Shown here: one piece after another, positions 1 to 9,632 of the stretch
Layout of the letters: each line of letters opens with the position of its first letter
Position numbering within the stretch: the stretch's first letter is position 1
Source of the DNA: JAJYKC01 sp963823105
Lineage (GTDB): Bacteria; Acidobacteriota; Terriglobia; Bryobacterales; Bryobacteraceae
DNA: 64,000 nucleotides
NCBI GenBank assembly: GCA_963823105.1
Contig: CAWGKC010000003.1
Span: 1 to 64,000, forward strand
Direction: 5' to 3'
Position numbers and translations under genes: made by a program
The notes under the pieces: generated by a model
Database searches by the model: none
Told to the model about the DNA's origin: nothing
The model's input: only the letters and a program-made list of their open reading frames with translations

Positions 1-78
1 TTCGCGTCGGCCCGAGTCGGGTCACTTAAAATACGACTGCGTCACACAACGGGTCGAACTCGCAGCGCGGCGCGGCCG

Positions 79-1023
79 TCAATGCGGCGACTTCTGGATG
101 TCTACCCAGCCCAGTGTGGCCATGTTTATTAGGCATCTAGAGCTAGCAATCTCCCTTCTTACGCCAGTATTAACATCCACGGTTTCGAGGGTCCCAATTT
201 CGCCGAGGCCACATAGTAACGGGAATTTCTCGTTCAGAAGGTATCGGGAGTCCGGCGACCACTTTAGACTCGTACTCCCAATGTTTCGTCTCGCAGTGAG
301 CGTGCGTGCGTCCAGCAGGATCGTATCTTCACCTCCTTCCTTCATTACGGCCAGCCACTTTCCATCGGGAGACCACGCCGCAAACTCAAGGCCTTCGAGC
401 ACCGTGACCTTCGCGGTGACAAGATCGATCAACTCCAGATGATGATAGCGATAGGCCGTCGCCCTTCGTCCATCGGGCGACAAACTAAGATACCCCCAGT
501 GCGCCAGCGGGTTTAAGGGGTTGCATGGGGAGCCGAAGACGATCGTCTTCACGATTCCGTCCCGAAGGTCCAGCTCGAAAATTCCACAAGGAGTGGCCAG
601 TCCACCGCCCGCGACAACGATCTTGTCATGGTCGGCGGTGAACGCGAAGCTGTCGTATCCGAGGACGTTCGATCCCGCTACCGGGGCGACGCGAAACGGG
701 CTAAATTCGATCTTGTACAAGCCAAGAGACCCGGGCCGGTTCAGAGGATTGAAAGCACTTGCATACATCGCTCGCCCATCCGGGCTATACTCAAGCACGC
801 CAAGCGGGAACGGCAGCGGAATCCTGAAGGCCTTTCCAACGAAAGGGAAAACCTCAAGCTCTTGCGAGACGCCGAACGTCGATGTGTACATAGCGGCGCT
901 GTAAGCGTAGGTGGGATACTGCCCGCCTGAGCAGGCCGATATGGTGAGTCCACCTACCGCGACGATGGCCAGCGCGAGCGGCCTCACAGGCCGGGCACCA
1001 CCTTCCCCCAGCCCGGAACCCAT
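79..1023 (-). CDS. Secreted lipoprotein with WD40/TolB-like beta-propeller
   Basis: A 314-residue protein. Residues about 12-31 form a hydrophobic signal ending in a lipobox (ISAC), so the mature protein should be lipid-anchored at Cys31. Four short motifs of the type YSPDGR, LSPDGR, WSPDGK and WSPDSR recur through the body, as in WD40/TolB-like propellers that serve as scaffolds. No catalytic motif is visible. Its start lies about 40 bases inside the end of the upstream RHS reading frame, so the two genes may be translationally coupled. It could be an accessory or immunity protein for the RHS tip, which is an inference from position only. Confidence 0.7.
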   Translation of the reverse strand: MGSGLGEGGARPVRPLALAIVAVGGLTISACSGGQYPTYAYSAAMYTSTFGVSQELEVFPFVGKAFRIPLPFPLGVLEYSPDGRAMYASAFNPLNRPGSLGLYKIEFSPFRVAPVAGSNVLGYDSFAFTADHDKIVVAGGGLATPCGIFELDLRDGIVKTIVFGSPCNPLNPLAHWGYLSLSPDGRRATAYRYHHLELIDLVTAKVTVLEGLEFAAWSPDGKWLAVMKEGGEDTILLDARTLTARRNIGSTSLKWSPDSRYLLNEKFPLLCGLGEIGTLETVDVNTGVRREIASSRCLINMATLGWVDIQKSPH

Positions 1024-2640
1024 CCACCAGGCTGGCCGAAATAGCCTATCAGGCCAAGCTGGCTGTCCAGAGTGAATGTGAAACTGTTGCTGTTGTACGC
1101 GCCCCAGGGCGCAGCGAAGTTATATTGCACAAGAGGGCCCTTGTTGTAAACCCCGACCCAACCGAAGAGGCTGTTGACGTCTGAGCAGGCGCCGGCCCCG
1201 GTATAGGGCGATCCAACTTCCCGATTTGAGGGAAGTCCCGGACCCGTAGCGTCGTTGGTTCCCTTATTAAGCCCAGCACCAGGGGCAGCGATTGTGGCCT
1301 TCAGTTCTCCTTGCACAAAGTCCCACGCGGGACTCGGCCCGCCCTCAAAGTCCTCCGTTACGGTCACGCGAGTGTTCGGATCATACTCGGTCGTCGAGAT
1401 ATAGGTGTGCCATCCGGGCGAAGACGACGTCGGAGTCGGCCGCTCCCAGAGCGATATGGAACATTGATCGGGCTTGAGGACGGTCGGCGGCAAGATAACA
1501 TAGAAGCACCCCGGCCCTAATTGCGGCGTCGGGTCGAACGCATCCACGCCGATGCACCCACCACCGCCCCCACTCCCGCTATCCCCCGGCAGCCATCCGT
1601 CGCAAGCGACATCGAACCCCGAAGCGCAATCATCCCTCCCCGCCGGATCAAACCGCCCCACCGGGTCCCCAGAACTCGATACGCATACTTATTCCACGAC
1701 TGCGGATCCCCCGCCACCCCACTCCCCCCATACGGATCCGCCGTCATAAACCGCCCCGTCACATTGTCATAATACCGATTCCCCGCATAATCCAGCGAAC
1801 TCTCCGAATCCCTCCGGTACGTCGCAAACTTCACCCGGTCGTTCGCCGTCACCGTCCCCCTCTCCTCCCCCCACGGATAAAACCACGCCTCCAACCCGTT
1901 CAAGCTATTGTCCCACCGCGCCGTCCCAATCCCATCCGTCGAAACCGCCTCCAGCGACCCCAGCCCGCTGCTCCGCCCCACCAACCGCCCCGCGAAGTAC
2001 AACCCCTGCTCCTCGGTCCCCAGCGCCATATACGTCTCCCCCTGATACACCGGGTACGTCGGCGCATACGACTGAATCATCTTCCCATCGATCCCGTAAA
2101 AGTAAAACACCTCCGTCGTCTTCCCCGAAACCGTCACCGCCCGCCACACCCGCTGATTCTGCGCGTTGTAAGCGTAAACGGCCCCCTCGCCCTGAATCGC
2201 CACCAGCCGGTTCTCGATGTCGTATGGAAAACCACGGAACGAATACGTCCCCGCCGGATTCCCATTGGCGTCGTATAACCGCTGCGTCGTTGATCCAATT
2301 ATTCCCCACATTCACCGTCTGCACAAACTCGGCGCCGACCCCGCCGTCACGTTCTTCTGCAGCAGATTCCCATACCCGTCGTAAACGTACGCATCCCCCC
2401 ACGCGTTATCCGTCGCCTTCGCCGCCGCCAACCGGTTCAACAAATCGTACGTATAATTCACCGTCTCCCCCAGCGTCGCATCCGTCGCCGACGCCACCTT
2501 CCCGTTATTCTGCGTCGCCGAATACCCATACGTCATCTGAATCCCGTCCTGCGCCGTCTGCGTCACCTGCAGCATCGAGATGTAACTCCACCAGACGTTA
2601 CCGTTACCTCCCGATAACCCTAAGCGCTGCAATCTGGAAG
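984..2640 (-). pseudogene. RHS-repeat protein, 5'-truncated and frameshifted
   Basis: Three overlapping frames together read as the end of an RHS/YD-repeat protein: YD-type repeats near 2320-2580 (YVYDGYGNLLQ), the RHS core near 1690-2280 (ENRLVAIQ, YAGNRYYDNVTGRFMTADPYG), then a Gly/Asp/Pro-rich variable tip to the stop at 984. The frame changes near 1672, near 2285 and near 2330. The N-terminal repeats that make RHS proteins thousands of residues long are absent; upstream of about 2640 the homology stops. The tip, about 220 residues, has no motif I recognise. RHS proteins encapsulate and deliver a C-terminal effector. The frameshifts mean it is either decayed or contains sequence errors. 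Confidence 0.75.
1700..1940. repeat. RHS core repeat, copy 1
   Basis: The RHS core end (NRYYDNVTGRFMTADPYG region) is repeated with only scattered substitutions at 4040-4290, same orientation, about 2.34 kb apart. It is the expected substrate for recombination that swaps RHS tips. Confidence 0.85.
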
Positions 2641-2790
2641 CGATTCGCCGCTGAAGCCGCGGGCCTAATTCACTCCGCCCCTGCGCCGCTCCCAACTGTG
2701 GCCGCTCGGCTCCTCCCGGGAGAACCGCTCGCGGCGCTAAGCGCTTCTGTTCCAATGCCTGCAAGAACCACGCGTCGCGCCGGAATCGAT

Positions 2791-3288
2791 TTATTCAGTC
2801 GCAATTGGATTCCCTGTAGTAACGACTACAAGATTTGGGGGATAAAACTCGAATCCACTAGGGCAAGGCAGTTCACAAAGTCCTCGAAATCGGAACCAAT
2901 AGACAGCAAGGACCGTCGAACCGCGGGGACGGGCGAAGGTCCACTTCTTCAAGTTTTCCGCCGATTCTTTGAGAAGCGCCTTCGGCCCCGACAACGCCGC
3001 AACCGCGCTCACGCGACCCTCAGGATCGACCGTCGCCCGCAAGATTACGGTACCTTCTATGTGACCCAACTTTGCGACCAGCGGATAGATCAACCGTTCC
3101 ACATGCAGCACTGCTACATTTTCGTCGAGAACCGGCGAATTTTCCGGCCCCTTCTGGGCCGCGCTCGCAACAGCGAGAAGCAGTAACAAGCCAACGATAG
3201 CTCCTAGACTAGGGGCGGCCGAGCCCAAGGCCGAGAAACGGCCGCAGGTGTCAGACATCAATTCGCCCCAGCAATCTGCTTTCCGCAA
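2791..3288 (-). CDS. Exported TonB C-terminal-domain-like protein
   Basis: A 165-residue protein (shorter if it starts at the Met at residue 11). Residues about 29-44 form a signal or anchor segment ending in ASAA. The rest resembles the TonB C-terminal fold: YPLVAKLGHIEGTVIL followed by DPEGRVSAVAALSG and a late FRFRGLCE segment. This matches the 'P..A...G..G.V.l...I...G.V' pattern of energy-transducer proteins, many of which in this phylum are small and stand-alone. Its 5' end overlaps the stop of the orphan RHS tip by about 30 bases, so coupling is likely. A role as immunity partner of that tip is possible but unproven. Confidence 0.6.
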   Translation of the reverse strand: MRKADCWGELMSDTCGRFSALGSAAPSLGAIVGLLLLLAVASAAQKGPENSPVLDENVAVLHVERLIYPLVAKLGHIEGTVILRATVDPEGRVSAVAALSGPKALLKESAENLKKWTFARPRGSTVLAVYWFRFRGLCELPCPSGFEFYPPNLVVVTTGNPIATE

Positions 3289-4415
3289 TTCTTCTGGACC
3301 AGCGCGTTGTTACTGTTTTCATTTGCCTGACTGCCGGCATCCGGGAGGAAGCCGGCCGCACCGACTTGATGCGCCAATTCATGGATGAGAATGAATATCT
3401 GCGCTTGTGGTGACCCGCCCGCGTATTGTATAAACCCGGAACCTACCGTGTAGGCGGAGTTAAAGAAGGCGCCGCGCGTGTTCACTGTGATCGTTGAATC
3501 CGTCGGCAAGCCCGGGATGAGCGTTCCATCCGGGTTATTAACTCCTACAAACGCGGCAATGCTGTTATTGTTCAGTGCCCCATAGCCGTATGAAGGACCC
3601 CCGGACGCTCCGTTCTCCATGGCGGCGATCATTTGGCTCGCGGAGAAATCTTGGCCAGTGAGCCACTTAGCGCAACCTCCGGTCAGAACTTGGTTCAGAA
3701 TATCGTTCAGATCGTTAGTGATGGTGTCCTCATTGGCTCCGGTCCGATTGTATCCCGTTACGGACAGCTTGAATGCTCCCCCTCCCCCTCCTCCTCCAAA
3801 CAGAAAGATCGGGAAGTACCCGCCGAACTGAGAACACCCTCCGCCCTGGGAGCCGTAAACTCCGCCCCCATTCCCGAAATCGAAGAAATCGAACAGCGGA
3901 TCCCCAAACGACGGGCAAGACGTGCTCCCCCATCCCATCGTGAGCCCAGCCCCGCCCGGCTGACCAGGAACATTCACGATCAACCCCCACGGGTCGTTCC
4001 CACCCACCGGATCCCCCAGCACATACGCATATCGATTCCAACTCTGCGGATTCCCCGCCACCCCGCTCCCCCCATACGGATCCGCCGTCATAAACCGCCC
4101 CGTCACATTGTCATAATACCGGTTCCCCGCATAATCCAGCGAACTCTCCGAATCCCTCCGGTACGTCGCAAACTTCACCCGGTCGTCCGCCGTCACCGTC
4201 CCCCTCTCCTCCCCCCACGGATAAAACCAAGCCTCCAACCCGCCCAGGCTCCCCAGCGCATCGTCCCACCGCGCCGTCCCCAACCCGTCCAAGAACATCC
4301 AGCGGGCTGCCCCAACCCCGGCCATCCCACCTCTACAAGTCAAAGCCACGCGCCACCGCCGGGCTCGTCGCGTGGAGCAGGCGGAAGAATGGCAACCGGC
4401 TGCGATCGTTCTCAA
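3258..4415 (-). CDS. Orphan RHS core tail with zinc-protease-like tip (partial)
   Basis: RHS homology starts only near 4290 (residue about 42, GLGTARWDD) and runs through the core end YAGNRYYDNVTGRFMTADPYG and YAYVLGDPVGGNDPWGL. A new C-terminal domain of about 240 residues follows: first Gly-rich, then ending with HELAHQVGA, a metzincin/zincin-type HExxH site, near residue 350. The reading frame before about 4290 has no RHS character, so this looks like a displaced 'orphan tip' lacking the repeat barrel. The core segment is almost identical in DNA to 1700-1940. By analogy with RHS/Tc polymorphic toxins the tip would be a metallopeptidase effector. The start codon is uncertain. Confidence 0.65.
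   Translation of the reverse strand: MRTIAAGCHSSACSTRRARRWRVALTCRGGMAGVGAARWMFLDGLGTARWDDALGSLGGLEAWFYPWGEERGTVTADDRVKFATYRRDSESSLDYAGNRYYDNVTGRFMTADPYGGSGVAGNPQSWNRYAYVLGDPVGGNDPWGLIVNVPGQPGGAGLTMGWGSTSCPSFGDPLFDFFDFGNGGGVYGSQGGGCSQFGGYFPIFLFGGGGGGGAFKLSVTGYNRTGANEDTITNDLNDILNQVLTGGCAKWLTGQDFSASQMIAAMENGASGGPSYGYGALNNNSIAAFVGVNNPDGTLIPGLPTDSTITVNTRGAFFNSAYTVGSGFIQYAGGSPQAQIFILIHELAHQVGAAGFLPDAGSQANENSNNALVQKNCGKQIAGAN
4040..4290. repeat. RHS core repeat, copy 2
   Basis: Partner of the repeat at 1700-1940. Both encode the same core motif, and the sequences diverge completely just after the YVLGDPV codons, where the tips begin. Confidence 0.85.
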
Positions 4416-4490
4416 TTTCGTCGTGGTCCGGTAAGCTCGTGGCGGGCCACGTGGCTCCCAGTCAACCTGGAGTCCCCGTTAGTGCCTCCT

Positions 4491-6932
4491 TCACTGGTAC
4501 CTCAGTGCCACTATTGGATCGACTTTGATGGCCCGGCGCGCCGGGATCGCGGTACCCAACACGGCTGCCAACGCCAGTACCAGCGCGACCGTTACATATG
4601 TCAGGGGATCCATCGGTTTCACACCCACAAGGAACGCGCTCAGGACTCGAGTCAGGACGAAAGACGCCGCGAGCCCAACGGCGAGACCGGCGATCAGTTG
4701 CCGCATTCCCTGTGCGAACACCATGCCGAGGATGGTCCCCGTGGAAGCGCCCATCGCGATTCGGACGCCTATCTCTCGCGTCCGCTCGCTGACGGAGTGT
4801 GCCATCACAGCGTACAAGCCCACCGATGCCAGAAGCAAAGCCATGGCCGCGAAAATCGAAAACATGCTGCCATACACGCGCCAGCTTCGGGTGCGTTCCC
4901 AGAGCATCGCGTCCAGCGTTCGCAAATCGGTAACGGGCAAGTCGCCGTCCAAGGCTTGCACTTCACGACGGAAGGCGTTGCCGAGACTCTCGGGAGGAAC
5001 ACGGGTGCGTGCCGCAACCACCATCTCGCGCTGTGGCAACTGCCTGTACGGCACATAGATCAGAGGGTCGTGTGCGCCCTGGCTTGTGTCGCTTTGCACG
5101 ACGTCCGGTACGACGCCGGCCACCGTCAGCCATCGCTGTAGACCTGATGCGGCCGATGCACCCGCGGTCCTCACAAAAAGACGCAGGCGTTTTCCGAGGG
5201 GATTCTCCCCGGGCCAGGAGATTCTAGCGAAGGTCTCGTTAACAATGACAACCGGCGCTCCAGACACCCCATCCGATTCGGAAAACATACGACCGCGGCG
5301 CGGATGGATTTCCAGAACCGGGAAATACGAGGGGCTGACGATCACCGCTCCGGTTCTGGGCCGGCTGCGCGCATTCACGGGGGCAGCCCCTTCTAGCTCG
5401 TAGGTAAAATCAGTCCAGCCGTCACCCGGCAGGTTGGATGCCATGGCAGTCATTTCGACGCCCGGCAACGCTTCGAGGCGTGTTCTTAATTGCTGGTGGA
5501 ATGAGATTTCCGACGCCTCGGTCGGATACTTCCTCGCTCGCAACATGACGTCCATACTCATCAGATGGTCGGTGCGCGCGCCGACGGGAGTGCGCGCCAT
5601 TTTCAGGAAGCTGCGGATCATGAGACCAGCTCCGGTAAGCAGCACGAACGCCAGCGCCATCTCGGTGACCACCAACAGAGTCGAGAGACGCCGTGCATGC
5701 GCGCCGGTGCTCGCACCGTGGCCGCCATCCTTCAGCACCGCGTTGATGTTGAGCTTCGAGAGACGGAGCGCGGGCGCCAGCCCAAACACGATCCCGGTTC
5801 CGGCCGTGATCGCGACCAGGTAGATGAGCACCCTGTGGTCCATAGTGAAAGACAGGTATGCCGGCGTATCTTCCGGGATGAGTGTTGTCTGAAAGACTCG
5901 CACGCCCCACACTCCCGCCAGCGTTCCGGCAACGCCACCCGCGGCGGACAACAGGACGCTTTCAACCAGAAGTTGACGTATAATTCGCCAGCGTCCGGCG
6001 CCAAGAGCGGTCCGGACCGAGATCTCGCGCACCCTACCCATAGCGCGAGCCAGCAACAGATTGGCGACGTCGGCACATGCAATCAGGAGCACGAATCCTA
6101 CCGCGCCCAGCAAAGCCATAAAGACGAGCCTGGTATCGCCATCGGTAAAGTAATCTGTGTAGTTTTCTACCTCGGCCCCGATGTCCTTGTTAGTCGCCGG
6201 ATACTCACTTGCGAGACGGCCCGCGAGGGTGGCCATCTCCGCTCGCGCCGATTCGAGGCTTGCGCCCCGCGTCAGGCGGCCAAACATCGTGAGACGGCGG
6301 TACTCGCGCCTTTCCCAATCCCCGGTGGGAACCAGCGGCGTCCACAAGAGGCTCGTACCGGGGAATTGCATGCCGGGTGGCATGACGCCGATGACCACCG
6401 TGGGAACTTCGTTGACGCGGACGGTCTTCCCAACGATGGAGGGGGCTTCGCCGTAGCGGCTCTCCCATAGGCTGTAGCTCAGAATCGCGACTGCTGGCGC
6501 TCCAGGACTGGCATCCCCGGGGAGAAAGTCGCGGCCCAACATCGGCTTCCAGCCGATGATCGAAAACGCGTTAAACGTCAGTTCAGAGCCCTTGTATTGT
6601 GTCGGCAGACCGCTCTTGTCGCTGACATCGACATCCGAGCGGGTGAACGCCCCCATCGCCGCGAAGGACTTCGCCTGGGTGTCGAAATCACCGTAGTCCG
6701 GATACGATTCGCCGCGGCCCCGGCCCGTCGTGTTGTTGACACTCGAAATATAAACCACGCGCTCGCTGTCGGTAAACGGGAGACTCTGAAATAGGTAAGC
6801 ATTCGCGATCGTGAAAATCGTCGCATTCGCGCCAATGCCTAGAGCCAACGCCAGCACCGCGACAATTGTGAAACCTGGACTCTTGCGCAGCATGCGCACG
6901 CCGAATAGCAGATCTTGACGCAGAGCTTCCAT
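4491..6932 (-). CDS. ADOP-family FtsX/MacB-like ABC permease
   Basis: An 813-residue inner-membrane permease. It opens with the acidobacterial signature RQDLLFGVRMLRKSPGFT, then one transmembrane helix (about 22-45), a MacB-type periplasmic core domain, and an FtsX block with three helices (about 270-390). A second periplasmic core and a second FtsX block (about 690-805) follow, ending IPARRAIKVDPIVALRYQ. This duplicated layout is the 'acidobacterial duplicated orphan permease' family. No ATPase gene adjoins, as is usual for orphans. The start at 6932 is preceded by GGGAGGT at good spacing. Relatives of MacB drive mechanotransmission for export of peptides or lipoproteins; the substrate here is unknown. 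Confidence 0.93.
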   Translation of the reverse strand: MEALRQDLLFGVRMLRKSPGFTIVAVLALALGIGANATIFTIANAYLFQSLPFTDSERVVYISSVNNTTGRGRGESYPDYGDFDTQAKSFAAMGAFTRSDVDVSDKSGLPTQYKGSELTFNAFSIIGWKPMLGRDFLPGDASPGAPAVAILSYSLWESRYGEAPSIVGKTVRVNEVPTVVIGVMPPGMQFPGTSLLWTPLVPTGDWERREYRRLTMFGRLTRGASLESARAEMATLAGRLASEYPATNKDIGAEVENYTDYFTDGDTRLVFMALLGAVGFVLLIACADVANLLLARAMGRVREISVRTALGAGRWRIIRQLLVESVLLSAAGGVAGTLAGVWGVRVFQTTLIPEDTPAYLSFTMDHRVLIYLVAITAGTGIVFGLAPALRLSKLNINAVLKDGGHGASTGAHARRLSTLLVVTEMALAFVLLTGAGLMIRSFLKMARTPVGARTDHLMSMDVMLRARKYPTEASEISFHQQLRTRLEALPGVEMTAMASNLPGDGWTDFTYELEGAAPVNARSRPRTGAVIVSPSYFPVLEIHPRRGRMFSESDGVSGAPVVIVNETFARISWPGENPLGKRLRLFVRTAGASAASGLQRWLTVAGVVPDVVQSDTSQGAHDPLIYVPYRQLPQREMVVAARTRVPPESLGNAFRREVQALDGDLPVTDLRTLDAMLWERTRSWRVYGSMFSIFAAMALLLASVGLYAVMAHSVSERTREIGVRIAMGASTGTILGMVFAQGMRQLIAGLAVGLAASFVLTRVLSAFLVGVKPMDPLTYVTVALVLALAAVLGTAIPARRAIKVDPIVALRYQ

Positions 6933-6964
6933 GGCGTACCTCCCTTTCCGTTTACTGCGCTTTC

Positions 6965-7200
6965 CGGGAACTCAGCGCATCATGTGTGCCCAACGCTGTC
7001 CGTATGACACCAGCGGCATCTCGGCGTCCTTCACTGGCACGATGCCCCTGACGAACCACTTGTGGGCGCTTGCTCTTGATAGAACCGCCGGCCGGCCTTT
7101 GGCTGGCCAGGATGCATCGTGCCGAACTTGGCTTCCTTGACACCCGACAGCCGGGCGCTCTCGTGGCTTACCACTTTGCCATTCTTGTAACTAAACGAAC
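6965..7200 (-). pseudogene. Remnant of an unrecognised gene
   Basis: Read on the minus strand, about 50 codons give a protein-like stretch (YKNGKVVSHESARLSGVKEA, then FGTMHPGQPKAG and RRFYQEQAP). A one-base shift continues with KWFVRGIVPVKDAEMP and then a stop near 6970. The first part resembles the KDGKVV..H..SWEAGVDGA pattern seen in some exported proteins of unknown function. No start codon or full-length frame exists. It lies directly upstream of the ADOP permease. Confidence 0.35.
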
Positions 7201-7770
7201 CATAGCACCCAGATCTGAAGAACCCCTGAAAGGGATTCCTGGCGACGATGCTCGGTGGATTTTAGTCGGTCACAAGCCCGGTGTGGGCCCAGACTTGTCG
7301 CCCAGCGTCAATCGCTCGCGTCGAAAAGGGTGTTCGGTACGGGTGAGAGGGAAACGGTCCTCATCGGGCGGCCTGCGCGACGAAGCCCTAGCCGTGCCTC
7401 GCCCGGCCTCCCCGATGCGACTCGCTACCGGACCACTTGGGCCGCGAGGCTTGTTGACGAAGTGGGCCACTTATATCCGTACGGCTTGCGTTAAGCCGCG
7501 GAGCTTTGCGGTGGCCTTGAACCGGGGTAACGGCTTGAGTCCCTTGAACTCCGACGTGAAGGCATCGGAAAGATCCTGATTAAACAGGATGAAAAGCGTC
7601 TAAAGCCAAATCGATACCGCGACAAGTGAACGATTCGACAATCTTTCCCGCAGCAGAAACTCAGTGACGCGCCCCAAGAATTACCTAACCCGCGCGCCCT
7701 CAACCACTTCCCCCCACCGCCGAGCCATCCCCCGCCTCCCCGTCTGCTACACTCCCTCCGGATAACAAAT
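7201..7770. other. Intergenic stretch without a supported gene
   Basis: Both strands contain only short open frames with low-complexity Arg/Pro/Ser composition, as expected by chance in GC-rich DNA. No tRNA, clear terminator or mobile-element motif was found. Confidence 0.5.
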
Positions 7771-7813
7771 CATGCCACGCTCCTCGCCAACCTCGAACCC
7801 CGCCGCTCCCCCT

Positions 7814-7975
7814 AAAAGCGCAAAGGGTGCGGCGCGCACCGCCAGACTCGGCAAGGAACCCATCGCGCCGCACTCCGTTTTGCGCGAGTTCAATAAAAGC
7901 GCAAAGGGTGCGGCCCGCACCGAAAGACCCAGCAAGGAACCCATCGCGCCGCACTCCGTTTTGCGCGAGTTCCTT
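7814..7975. repeat. Two tandem copies of an 81-bp unit
   Basis: Unit 1 is 7814-7894 and unit 2 is 7895-7975, each beginning AAAAGCGCAAAGGGTGCGGC and ending GCGCGAGTTC plus three bases. They differ at only a handful of positions. Because 81 is a multiple of three, both strands stay open across the array: the plus strand gives a duplicated KEPIAPHSVLREF peptide and the minus strand a duplicated ELAQNGVRRDGFLA peptide. I treat it as an intergenic repeat rather than a gene, since neither strand shows a convincing start, ribosome site or domain. Confidence 0.8.
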
Positions 7976-8282
7976 AAACGACGCGAAACCTCCGTCCGCC
8001 TCCTGCGGAAAACACAGCCCTCCGTCACGCACCTGCGTCACACCCCAACCTCTCGAAAAGCCCCATTTTCCCGCTTTTTCTCGAAATTCGTGACGCAAAT
8101 AACACCCCTCCAGCAACATCGTCACGCGCACTCCAAAACCGCCGGGCTATAATAATGGATAAGCGTCATGCCCCGGCCCTCCTACGCCCGCCCCTCCCTC
8201 TTCGGCTCGGACTAGTCTCCCCGAACCCCGCGTTCCATCGTCCCCATAGCCGCCGGTTAACCCGTTCCGAAGGAGATTTCCG

Positions 8283-9632
8283 ATGATTACCACTGAAGCG
8301 GTCCGCATGGACTTGCCCGTTATTTCCACCCCCCTGCCCGGCCCTCGCGCCCAGGCCGTCATCGCCCGCGACGCCGCCGTGTTGTCCCCGTCCTACACCC
8401 GCGGCTACCCGCTCGTCGCCGCGCGCGGCGAAGGAGCCATCATCGAGGACGTCGATGGCAACCGCTTCCTCGATTTCAACGCCGGCATCGCCGTCGTCGC
8501 CACCGGCCACTGCCATCCCTCCGTCGTCAACGCCATTCGCGAACAGGCCGGCCGCCTCATCCACATGTCCGGCACCGATTTCTACTACGAGAACATGGTG
8601 GAGTTGGCCGAGAAACTCGCCGCCCTCGTCCCCGGCGGCGGCCCGCGCCGCGTCTACTTCGGCAACTCCGGCACGGAGGCGGTGGAGGCGGCGCTCAAAA
8701 TGGCCCGCTATCACACCGGTCGCGACAAATTCCTCGCCTTCCTCGGCTCCTTCCACGGCCGCACCATGGGCGCTCTCTCGCTCACCGCCAGCAAGGTCAC
8801 CCAGCGCAAGAAATTCGGCCCGCTCGTTCCCGGCGTTCAGCACATCGCCTATCCTTATTGCTACCGTTGCCCGGTGAACCTCGACGTGAAGACCTGCCAC
8901 GTCGAATGCCTGAAACAGGCCGAGCGCCTGTTTGAAACCATCCTGCCCGTGGATGAGATCGCCGCCATCGTCCTTGAGCCGATCCAGGGCGAAGGCGGCT
9001 ACGTCGTGCCGCCGCAAAAATTCTTCGACGAACTCCAGGCCATGGCCAAGCGCCATAACCTGCTCCTGATCGCCGACGAAGTGCAAAGCGGCATGGGACG
9101 CACCGGCAAAATGTGGGCCTCGGATCATTTCGGCTTCGCGCCCGACATCATCACCATCGCCAAGGGCATCGCCAGCGGCATGCCGCTCAGCGCCACCGTG
9201 GCCCGCGCCGATGTCATGCAATGGAAACCCGGTGCGCACGCCTCCACCTATGGCGGCAATCCGGTCGCCGTCGCCGCCTCGCTCGCCACGATCGAATTGC
9301 TCGAAAACGAACTGGTCGAAAACGCCGCCCGCATCGGCGAATACATCATGAGCCGCATCGCCGATTGGCCGCGGCGCTTCCCCTCCGTCGGCGATGTGCG
9401 CGGGCGCGGCTTGATGATCGGCATCGAGTTCGTCCGCGGCGGCCCGGCCAAGGAGCGCGCGCCGGAGATTCGCGACCGCGTCGAACACCTCGCCTTCGAG
9501 CGCGGCCTGCTCGTCCTCGGCGCCGGACAGAACTCCATCCGCCTCTGCCCGCCGCTCGTCGTCACGCGCGATCAGGCCGCCTTCGCCGTCGATACACTGG
9601 AACAATGCCTGAAAACAGCCCAGCAGGGCTGA
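8283..9632 (+). CDS. Class III PLP aminotransferase (GABA/ornithine type)
   Basis: A 449-residue cytosolic aminotransferase that would move an amino group from an omega-amino donor such as 4-aminobutyrate, ornithine or acetylornithine to 2-oxoglutarate. Fold-type I landmarks are in order: GNSGTEAVEAALKMARY, FLGSFHGRTMGALS, EPIQGEGG, LIADEVQSGMGRTG, and the PLP lysine in TIAKGIASGMP. An insert YCYRCP..CHVEC carries four cysteines, seen in the COG0160-like subgroup. AAGGAG lies 7 bases before the ATG. Its last 28 bases overlap the methyltransferase gene. The exact substrate cannot be read from sequence. Confidence 0.9.
   Translation: MITTEAVRMDLPVISTPLPGPRAQAVIARDAAVLSPSYTRGYPLVAARGEGAIIEDVDGNRFLDFNAGIAVVATGHCHPSVVNAIREQAGRLIHMSGTDFYYENMVELAEKLAALVPGGGPRRVYFGNSGTEAVEAALKMARYHTGRDKFLAFLGSFHGRTMGALSLTASKVTQRKKFGPLVPGVQHIAYPYCYRCPVNLDVKTCHVECLKQAERLFETILPVDEIAAIVLEPIQGEGGYVVPPQKFFDELQAMAKRHNLLLIADEVQSGMGRTGKMWASDHFGFAPDIITIAKGIASGMPLSATVARADVMQWKPGAHASTYGGNPVAVAASLATIELLENELVENAARIGEYIMSRIADWPRRFPSVGDVRGRGLMIGIEFVRGGPAKERAPEIRDRVEHLAFERGLLVLGAGQNSIRLCPPLVVTRDQAAFAVDTLEQCLKTAQQG

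Noticed and set aside
3633..5141. Open frame of 502 codons on the plus strand
   Set aside because: It runs antisense to the RHS tip and ADOP permease, is rich in Arg, Pro and His and has no motif; it is a shadow frame caused by high GC.
7480..7520. Group II intron-like string (AACGCAAGCCGTACGG on the minus strand)
   Set aside because: Looks like part of an intron domain V, but no domain V hairpin, no intron 5' end and no reverse transcriptase frame are present.
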